Assembly (NCBI GenBank): GCA_964035545.1
Contig: OZ037768.1
Coordinates: 4,517,241 to 4,581,240 of the forward strand
DNA length: 64,000 nt
Reading direction: 5' to 3'
Source: Bugula neritina
Lineage: Eukaryota > Bryozoa > Gymnolaemata > Cheilostomatida > Bugulidae
The notes under the pieces were generated by a model. It did no database searches and was not told where the DNA came from. It saw only the letters and a program-made list of their open reading frames with translations. A program made the translations under genes and the position numbers. Positions 51,856 through 61,395 of this stretch are shown here, in pieces; the first letter of the stretch is position 1; every line of letters starts with the position of its first letter.

Positions 51856-54800
51856 ATGAATGCTCCTGCTACTTTTGAGTGTTTTCTTTTGTATGATGGA
51901 GAAAAGAAGTAAGTGCTCATAGTCTGCTTTGTTATGTACCAATGTAAGTCACACAAAATGTGTATACACTTTTATAAGTTTACTCTAGCAGTGATAGCAT
52001 GTTCTTAAATAGAGCACAAATGTACTCTGTAATGAATAAAGTTAGTTTATTTTTACAGTACCATTCTGCAGTAGGAACCAGCATCTTAAAATTGATTCTG
52101 AAAGGCATACAAATTCAAATTATATGATTTTATATAGTGTGAACTCAGTTTTAGCCAGTAAGGATTTTAACATGCACATGCTATTATTAATTCAAGGCTA
52201 ACCTTCTGTTTTGGCCACCATTTGTGTAGAAATGACCACTCTGAAGAGTTTTGTACAGGAGACGAACAGAACTAACTTGACTAGATTACTTGGTGTCTTG
52301 AGTTTGTACAACAGCCGAAATCATTGCTATTCAACTATTCAACTCAAACTTGACTAGTAGATTATGAATGGCTGGCCATGACTGAAATCTAGACAAGCCA
52401 AAACCTAATTTGATTGTTAGAATTGATAGTCAGAGTTCAGGCTCATGCATTGACTTTCAACTGAATTTTTATGATTTAACAGCCTTAAATTTAACTTGTA
52501 GACTGAATCATATACATTTCTAGTAAACTGGATCATATATATAACTAGTAAACTGGATCATATATATGTAACTAGTAAACTGGATCATATATATGTAACT
52601 GGTAAACTGGATCATATATATAACTAGTAAACTGGATTATATATATAACTAGTAAACTGGATCATATATATAACTAGTAAACTGTATCATATATATAACT
52701 AGTAAACTGGATCATATATATAACTAGTAAACTGGATCATATATATAACTAGTAAACTGGATCATATATATAACTAGTAAACTGGATCATATATGTAACT
52801 AGTAAACTAGATCATATATGTAACTAGTAAACTGGATCATATATGTAACTAGTAAACTGGATCATATATATAACTAGTAAACTGTATCATATATGTAACT
52901 AGTAAACTGGATCATATATATAACTAGTAAACTGGATCATATATATAACTAGTAAACTGGATCATATATATAACTAGTAAACTGTATCATATATATAACT
53001 AGTAAACTGGATCATATATATAACTAGTAAACTGGATCATATATATAACTAGTAAACTGGATTATATATATAACAAGTAAACTGGATCATATATATAACT
53101 AGTAAACTGGATCATATATATAACTAGTAAACTGGATCATATATATAACTAGTAAACTGGATCATATATATAACTAGTCAACTGGATCATATATATAACT
53201 AGTCAACTGGATCATATATATAACTAGTAAACTGGATCATATATATAACTAGTAAACTGGATTATATATATAACTAGTAAACTGGATCATATATATAACT
53301 AGTAAACTGTATCATATATATAACTAGTAAACTGGATCATATATATAACTAGTAAACTGGATCATATATATAACTAGTAAACTGGATCATATATATAACT
53401 AGTAAACTGGATCATATATGTAACTAGTAAACTAGATCATATATGTAACTAGTAAACTGGATCATATATGTAACTAGTAAACTGGATCATATATATAACT
53501 AGTAAACTGTATCATATATGTAACTAGTAAACTGGATCATATATATAACTAGTAAACTGGATCATATATATAACTAGTAAACTGTATCATATATATAACT
53601 AGTAAACTGTATCATATATATAACTAGTAAACTGGATCATATATATAACTAGTAAACTGGATTATATATATAACAAGTAAACTGGATCATATATATAACT
53701 AGTAAACTGGATCATATATATAACTAGTAAACTGGATCATATATATAACTAGTAAACTGGATCATATATATAACTAGTAAACTGGATCATATATATAACT
53801 AGTAAACTGGATCATATATATAACTAGTAAACTGGATCATATATATAACTAGTAAACTGTATCATATATATAACTAGTAAACTGGATCATATATATAACT
53901 AGTAAACTGGATCATATATATAACTAGTAAACTGTATCATATATATAACTAGTAAACTGTATCATATATATAACTAGTAAACTGGATCATATATATAACT
54001 AGTAAACTGGATCATATATATAACTAGTAAACTGTATCATATGTATAACTAGTAAACTGGATCATATATATAACTAGTAAACTGGATCATATATATAACT
54101 AGTAAACTGGATCATATATATAACAAGTAAACTAGATTATATATATAACTAGTAAACTGGATCATATATATAACTAGTAAACTGGATCATATATATATAA
54201 CAAGTAAACTGGATCATATATATAACAAGTAAACTGTATCATATATATAACTAGTAAACTGGATCATATATATAACTAGTAAACTGTATCATATATATAA
54301 CTAGTAAACTGTATCATATATATAACTAGTAAACTGGATTATATATAGGTGTTGGATTTTTTGTAGAATAACTGTAGAAAAAGACACCAAAGTTCCAAAT
54401 GCAGCCATTTTTACTATAAATAAAGAGGATCATACGTTGGGGAATGCCATCCGAACGTAAGACCGCATTTTTGTAAAGTTGCTTACTTTAGTTGTTACTA
54501 GCTAGCTGCGTTTTCTCCCACCTTATTGACATCTAACTAAATATAATTGTCGGTTTCTTGTCTAATCTGCCAGAATAATGTCAACAGATATTTTAACAAA
54601 TTTTTTTTTCAAAAGCCTACAGGATGCATTTTGTTGTTTTAAATTTTTTCAGTTTTTGCCTGGTACAAAGAAGTTGTGTCTACCTTGTAAATTATGTTAA
54701 ATTTGAAGTAATGACTAAGTTTTGTTTTAATAGTTTGTCATAATAATTATAATAGTCATGTTTTTTTTGGTAGCCAATTGCTGAAAGACCCGCAAGTTGC

Positions 54801-55467
54801 TTTTGCTGGATACAAGAATCCTCACCCATTGGAATTTAAAATTGTGGTTCGTGTGCAGACCACCTCCTCAGACTACACGCCTCAAGAAGCTATGTCAAAT
54901 GCTATTACAGATCTCATGAGTGAAATATCTCTACTAGAGGAAAGGTTCAAGGTTGGTGAATCGGTAGCTTATGCTTTACTTTATTAAAACAAGAATGATT
55001 GCTGTGTTAACTGGTGATATTACCTTTATCATATTTATGATTGTTGTTACTTTTTTCAGCTCAAAATGTTTCGAATTATTCTGTTTTGGTTAAAGTAACG
55101 TATTGGACTTGGACATAAAATAATAGAAAAAGCAAAAAGTTAGATGATTGTGATAATAAATAGATTATAAATAGAAATAAAGTCATTGAATCTATGAGAT
55201 ATTTTCATCTAGCGTGGTTCATGCCATTTTCTGTGGTAAAGAGGTTTTATTTCTCGAACCAGCATTAGTTTCAGGTGTCATCTATGATTGTGATAATAAA
55301 TAGATTATAAATAGAAATAAAGTCATTGAATCTATGAGATATTTTCATCTAGCGTGGTTCATGCCATTTTCTGTGGTAAAGAGGTTTTATTTCTCGAACC
55401 AGCATTAGTTTCAGGTGTCATCTATTTTTAGGAGGCAATTCGAGAGAAGAAGGAGGAGGGAAGTTAG
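51856..55467 (+). CDS. POLR2J: DNA-directed RNA polymerase II subunit RPB11
   Basis: Four exons, 51856-51908, 54367-54456, 54774-54951 and 55432-55467, close at 118 aa (animal RPB11 is about 117). The start is fixed by the conserved [18 protein letters not shown]. The core RPB11/AC19 alpha-like fold signatures are [52 protein letters not shown] and [13 protein letters not shown]11 pairs with RPB3 to form the alpha-dimer-like platform for polymerase II assembly in the nucleus. The third exon ends ERFK at 54951 and the short last exon adds [11 protein letters not shown]. Intron 1 is dominated by a 25-bp minisatellite, and intron 3 contains a 140-bp duplication. Possible AATAAA signals lie at 55759 and 55799. 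Confidence 0.97.
52514..54350. repeat. 25-bp minisatellite, about 73 copies, in POLR2J intron 1
   Basis: The unit ACTAGTAAACTGGATCATAT plus ATATA runs with little variation for about 1.84 kb and stops 16 bp before exon 2. Variant units (TGTATC, GTAACT, CTAGATC, CTGGATTAT) mark longer periods; see findings. Confidence 0.97.
55144..55423. repeat. 140-bp direct tandem duplication in POLR2J intron 3
   Basis: 55144-55283 and 55284-55423 appear identical by eye, from ATGATTGTGATAATAAATAG to TTTCAGGTGTCATCT. The second copy ends 8 bp before exon 4. Confidence 0.93.
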
Positions 55468-56137
55468 AACTGTAGAAATATATAATAATGACATGTAAAT
55501 ATACAATGCACCGGATGTAAATATCGGCCTAATTGTCTGTATTGTGCTGTAAATAATTCTCACTAGTAACCTGAAAACTTGTTGGTTGTTTACATATAAG
55601 TTTCATTTTTGTGATTGTCATAGGAAGTCCTGCGAAAAGGCTATAGAAACTACTATTTCAAATGAGTCATTTCTGGTTTCTACTAACAAGTTGTTAAGCC
55701 AACAAATTGTTTTTATCACTTATAATCTTTTTTTATATCTTGATGTACTGTTCATTAAAATAAAATTGTGATGAACACCTTGGTTATATGATTAATGCAA
55801 TAAATTTAATGAAATTGGATGTTGAATTACTTTTATAAATAAAAATATCCAGAAATATATATTATATATGTGTAGCCTCTAGATGATAAGTTGAGTCAAA
55901 AAATGTAGACTTTCAATTATAAATTGGTTTATTGACCATGATTTCTGCTCACTCAAAGGTTGTGGCTAAACCTTCTAATTATTTTGAGTGAACTTAGCAT
56001 TGGGTGGAAATTCTAAATTTACTGAATTAAATGTCTAAGGTGTGCCAATCATATAATCATATAAACTCAACATACATGTGTGGAGCATGCACGTGGTTTG
56101 TGTTTTCATATCTATGGCCTGTCACTATGTCAGGGGG

Positions 56138-56297
56138 ATGATTCTATAAGCAGCTCCGAGTTGGGGGTGACTGGGTGCAGCAGTTTGTCGGAGGGGAGGA
56201 AAGAAAAGAGTTGGGGGTTTCAATTTATACCCCAAACCTTAGAATCCCAAACTATTGCCCTCAGTCACCCTCAACTCGGAGCTGCTTATAGAACCAT
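56138..56297. mobile_element. Foldback/MITE-like element with 36-bp inverted arms
   Basis: Left arm 56138-56173 (ATGATTCTATAAGCAGCTCC to GGGTGACTG) and right arm 56262-56297 are inverted copies with about two mismatches. They flank an 88-bp centre that itself shows weaker inverted similarity. It could fold into a long hairpin. Being a non-autonomous DNA element is inference. Confidence 0.6.
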
Positions 56298-57399
56298 TCA
56301 TGTCACTGCCAGGATGGCAGCTGCTGGGTTAACTACAGTGGCGGTGACAGAAGTGTTTCCAGTAAACATGCCAGTAACCAGCGCATACCAGCATACAGTA
56401 AGTGACAGTCTTGCAGAATGTGGGTTGACTCTTTTGCTATGGTATTGTACTAGAAGTGCTGAATGCTTTCTGATTTGGCTACTGATCACTGGTTTCAAAA
56501 TATGAACTTACAAATACAAGATACAAATAGGCCTACAGAAACTTAATGGTGTAATTTCTTCACAGGATGGGGATAATAAGCTGTAACTTGGCAGCAATGT
56601 CCAAAATAAAGTCAAGTCTAAACAAGATGGCATAAATATGCATCAGCTTTAGTTATTGGAATAAATTTAATTGAGCTATTCTCTACTTTATACACGTATA
56701 ATTTATAGGTATGTTAAATGTAAATAAATCTAATAATGTATATGATCATAAATCTTTATCACATATTAACGAATCATTTAGTCTAGAAGTAACCTCCCAA
56801 AAAGTGCTCAAAAAATTGACTTATTACACTTTACTAGGTGGCCACTCAAAAAAGGTTGTTTCTAGATCAGAATTTTGTGCTGATTCTGAATCTACAAACT
56901 CTAGAATTCTATCTCTACCCAAACTCAAGTTATTGAAAAAACAAACCGACATTTTGGATGGGTGATAAAAATAAATGTGGATTGTGCAAAATAGTATCCA
57001 ATTTTATCAAGCTATTTTGAAGAAAAAATATTTGCTGAAATACCAAAAATAATTGCCTCTTACTTAGAATTCTATGCTGATACTGAATTTAAAGACTGCA
57101 AGGCACTATCTCAAATTAAAACCAAGTTGTTTATCTAAACATATATGTTTGTTATGAATCGACATATTGCATGCGGCATAAGCATGCAGAATAATTGTAT
57201 GACCAAGCTATTTATACAAAAATAAAACCAAAGTCATGCTGATGTGTGAAAAAACTATATTTATAAAATTATAGCACAAAATAAATGTTGAAATGAACAA
57301 ATATTGAAATCTTTTGAGCACAGCCCAAGTGAATCATTTGCTAGTCTGTCAGTAGCCGTTAAACGTCTGCAAAAATCAACAAGATTCTGTAAAATTATT

Positions 57400-58914
57400 T
57401 AGAGGAACAGAAGCATGAGAGATGATCAAAATCAAATCGGTTGCAGCAAAATATATAACAAATGTCTAAAAATAGTGCTTTATTATGAAAAAGTATTCTC
57501 GCCATCATTGTCACTGCCGTCAGTCTCCTCAGCTTCTTCCCCAATATAGAGCTTCTTTTCAGACAATCCTTACATTGACAAACATCAGTGCATGCACTGC
57601 ATTTGAGACTTCTGACATCCACATCTTGATATGTTGCAGTTGGTCTTACAGGAGCAGTTTAAATTTTGCAATATACATGTTCAGGTGCGGAAGCTTGAAT
57701 CATCTACTTTATATTTATGCTGCCATGATTCTCAACAATCTTTTCATAATGTTCTGGGGGTGGTGCATCAATATAGGCTGTTGTCACCCTTCTTCAAATG
57801 GCTGCCTGATAAATTGCTCTTTTTACGTGCAAATTTAATTAATCTTTTGTTGGAGGCAAACTGTATTAAGTTATTTTAGACGGTGAACAAAATACAGTGT
57901 ATCGGACATTATCTATATTTGAATTTCCTGCTCCATAAAGTTTATAGACAAATTGTTCTACTTCAGCCGCTGTAATGGCTTACAGCTTAAAATACTTCCC
58001 AAGGTGTTCAAAGCTTCCCATACATGAATATTTTCTCGAAAGAGAGTAGGCTGTGCGCTATCCTTTTCCATAAAAAGCACTATAGTCGAATAACAACCTG
58101 TTAAAGCATGAAATCTAGTAGGTGCTGCACACAACTGCATGCGGTCTGGATTTATTTGCTGCAATGTTGACATCCAAATACCTAATATGATTATGGTTTC
58201 CTCCCACCTAGACGCTGTTTTTATTTTGTTACCATATATCAATATTACCTATATAACTGTTGAATTGATTGCTAAATAGCTAATATGCTAATAGCTATAG
58301 TAGCTAACATGAATTATCTAGAATAATATTCTATTATTTTTACGAATTTGTGTGAGGCAAAAAGTAGTAATACATTAATAATAGACACTATATATCTTTA
58401 ATGGATGCTTATTAACAAAAAATCTTTTCAAACAACAGGCAAGATGTATAGAATATACAAAATTAATAAGTTAATGCAAATCAAAGGAATTTATTTATGT
58501 GCTAAATAACAAGCAATTGATCCAAGTTTATTTAAATATACATATATTTCAATAATATTAAAATAAGTTGCACATGAAAATACATTTTACCAAAATAAAT
58601 AACTAGCGTCTAAGTAGGAAATTTAGCCTAGTCTTTATCTGGAATGACACCATGATTACGACACCCGTGTAAAAATATAATTGGTAAGAAGGTAATGTTT
58701 TGCTAATAGCGAGACTTAGGATGAAAACATCAGTGTCTTGAGATTTGATTATTGCACGTAGGATTATGATGTTCATAAGATATTTTGCATGTAACAAAGT
58801 TTGTGTATCTGCTTCCTTATGATCTAATTGTAAACATTTGAGTTCTGATTTCTTAAGAATTCCACCATGTTTGAAAAATTGTAGCTGAACGCAATTTTTT
58901 TTGGTATGCAACAA
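57400..58914 (-). pseudogene. Decayed transposon-associated protein with DTDV / FHALTGC signatures
   Basis: Read on the minus strand, three broken blocks follow in order. 58914-58603 has LDHKEADTQTLLHAK and SQDTDVFIL. 58242-57958 has PTRFHALTGCYST. 57790-57400 has AYIDAPPPEHYEKIV, then NCSCKTNC and CSACTDVCQCKDC, which sit in different frames. I recognise this combination from multi-copy uncharacterised proteins of invertebrate genomes, usually with HEEADT, SPDTDV and ALTGCD; here the last acidic residue is Tyr. Acidic tail residues (EEAEETDGSDNDGENTFS) are in a third frame. Stops and frameshifts make it a pseudogene. The spacing of the acidic motifs is reminiscent of FEN1/PIN-like nucleases, which is inference. 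Confidence 0.55.
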
Positions 58915-59559
58915 CTATAATAAAAATATCGTTCGCTAAAATATTTTTACTCTATGTTTCACACAAAAATGCACCATAGTCTCAAACTCAGCTTGTTTTA
59001 TTTGCTGATAAGAAATTATTATTTTTGTGAAAAATGGCACACAGGAAAAAAGTACATGCCTATGATCTTTGAATAAGGCAGCCCAAGATCATTTTTCTAA
59101 TGGGTGGCCTAAATATAACCATATATATTTTAAATTATAGGGAAGCTTTAGGGTATTTCTTCTGTAACTATAACTGAGCTAAATTGACTCTAGAGTCATT
59201 ATATTAAGATAGTATAAAAATATGCATTTTAAGTAATAGCATTGTTTTAAAAACCAAGTTGCTTATTTATATATAGTTCAGCCTAAATTTATTGGCAAAG
59301 CTCAATCGTACACATTTAAAATATTATCTTCTGGAGTCCAGATCAACCTGCTCATGCTTCTCATTACTTTTTTGTAAAAGTAGTTATTATAATAAAAATT
59401 GTGAAGAAAATCATTGTCAGACACAGATTTACTTACAATTCGGCTTTTTTATAGTTGATCAATTATGTTTGCCTTAAACTAAAAAAACCCATTCCATTGC
59501 TTGTTTTCGTCCATACAGTCCACTTTTTTTCAGATTTTTTCGCAAGAAAACCACTAGAA

Positions 59560-59950
59560 TTAAACTCAGAGAAGTGAAAAATACATCTATGATTATCTGC
59601 AAAAGTTTTTGCTTGTATATATAATAAACTAGCTTCAATAATTTCAAGATAATATTTATTGAATTTGGACAAAGTTGTGGGGAAACAACTCCTATAAAAT
59701 TTTAAAGAGCTTTTGTGACTAACTAGGTGGACAGAAAAATTTAGAGTTTTTATAACAGAAAAGTGAAAAGAGTATCTATAATTATCAGCAAAATTATTTT
59801 GCTTATATAAAATAAATTAGCTTGAATAATTTCAAGATATTTAGCCGATTCACAAAAACAATAAGAGAAAACAACTCCTGATTAATTTTAAAAGTTTGAA
59901 GCGCTTTTGTGGCTAACTGGGTGCACAGAACAGTCTAGAGTTTTCACAGA
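59560..59950. repeat. Diverged direct duplication of about 190 bp
   Basis: Two copies share AAGTGAAAA, ATCTATGATTATC/ATCTATAATTATC, TTCAATAATTTCAAGATA, AACAACTCCT and CTTTTGTGACTAACTAGGTG in the same order. They have diverged with indels. Confidence 0.65.
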
Positions 59951-60655
59951 TTAATTAGGACCCTTCAAACTCTCCATTTCTAAAAAAATTGCGTGGCCAC
60001 CCCTCGGAGTGTAATGAGTGAAAGATAATTGGAGGTTACTTCTAGACTAATTTTTTTAAATAGTTTAAATACTTTTTTTAGAAAGGAGGAAAGTAATTAT
60101 AGCAAATTAGTTTAAAACAGAAGAATCGAACAATTTACAATAATAGATAGAAACTTCTGCACTAACTTATTCAAGTTTGAAAACAGCTGTAGTTTTGTAT
60201 CCTATATGTTATAGTGACAGCAACGTGAGTAACTTTAAAAATAAATAAAGTCTACCATCATAAAACAATTTAAAATGACCCCATACCATCATAAATATTT
60301 TGACATCCACAACTTTAGCACAAAACTATTATAAACTGCACGTTTCACTTATAACAGTATATTGCATTTACATTTATAGTATTTACCCAGTAAACAAGAA
60401 AGGCTATGAACTCAGGCTTGGCAGTATTTAATGCTTTGCGAAGATTTTAAATGTGTCAGTTGCAGTTAATGTAGACTAAAAGAAGGATCAATATAGATAA
60501 CCTAACATATCAATTATGAGGTAAATAAAAATTATTTTTTGTTATTTCGCCTAATTTAGCAATCTTATCATATTTAAAGCTCATCTTTTAAAAATCTGAC
60601 AAAATTGTTTCTTAAAGTGTAGTTTTTACTATTGTAGTAAACTGTGGGTTATGAA

Positions 60656-61210
60656 TGCAACTAGTGCTTGAACATACTCTTTGCGTTAGAGAGAATAAGC
60701 CAAGTATTTGAATACGAATGAAGGATAAACTTTATTTGCATCAGATACAGCTTATGTGGTCCTACTACCAGCGAGCTCCAGTAGTAGTCTGAATCTACAC
60801 TGGAAACTCGCCTGCTTTTATACACAAGAATTCACATCTAGAATGTTCCAACAGACAAAAGAAAGTTAAGCTTGACAGTAACAAAAGAAAAATAGACAAA
60901 GGAGAATGAATAATTCAATAGGCCAAGAATTTAGCTATAATAACAACCTATTGAAGGCATTCATAAAAGCTACACAAATTTCCAGTATCAGTATTAATGC
61001 AAAACGATGAAATAGCAAAAAGGGAAAATAACTCTGGAAATGCGTATTTAATGAAAATTACATTATACTGAAAGCTTAATCACAATAATAAGGCATTAGA
61101 AAGCTAGTGCAACTTAGCTACAATTACAGCATTCAAAATATACGCAACAGTAATTATAATACTGACACACGCAGTTACTTGAAAACAGTAGAGGATGAGA
61201 ATCTATCACA
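60656..61210 (-). mobile_element. 3' LTR of Ty3/gypsy-type retrotransposon
   Basis: On the minus strand the LTR starts TGTGATAGAT (at 61210) directly after a polypurine tract. It contains TATAAAAG (60815-60822) and AATAAA (60731-60736), with a spacing that fits U3-R-U5 order, and ends at a CA near 60656. The distal end is approximate because the other LTR is outside the window. Confidence 0.7.
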
Positions 61211-61223
61211 TTCTCCCCCCATC
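61211..61223 (-). other. Polypurine tract
   Basis: GATGGGGGGAGAA (minus strand) directly precedes TGTGAT of the LTR. This is the standard plus-strand primer position. Confidence 0.8.
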
Positions 61224-61395
61224 GAAAAGCATCCCCTTTTCGATAACAAACAATGATTCCACACAAAAAAATGAAACACAAACGTAGAAAAATATGCGGT
61301 TAACAGGAAAGTATTATGATTAATCACACGTAACACGAGAACATTGACAGTTCAATTGGCTATTGCCAGCGGCCCCTGGTTGTCCGGTTTTATCA
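61224..61395 (-). other. Untranslated spacer between pol stop and polypurine tract
   Basis: About 170 bp between the pol stop codon and the PPT, with no extra reading frame. There is therefore no envelope-like gene in this element at its 3' end. Confidence 0.7.

Larger units (their letters stand above)
55468..60655. other. Intergenic transposon graveyard
   Basis: No intact gene. It contains the POLR2J 3' UTR, a foldback hairpin (56138-56297), an open frame of 84 aa at 56711-56965 that I do not recognise, a decayed transposon-associated gene (57400-58914) and a diverged duplication of about 190 bp (59560-59950). The remainder is AT-rich and featureless. Confidence 0.55.

Noticed and set aside
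56080..56505. 141-aa open frame
   Set aside because: It runs across the foldback element and has no recognisable domain or intron-exon support.
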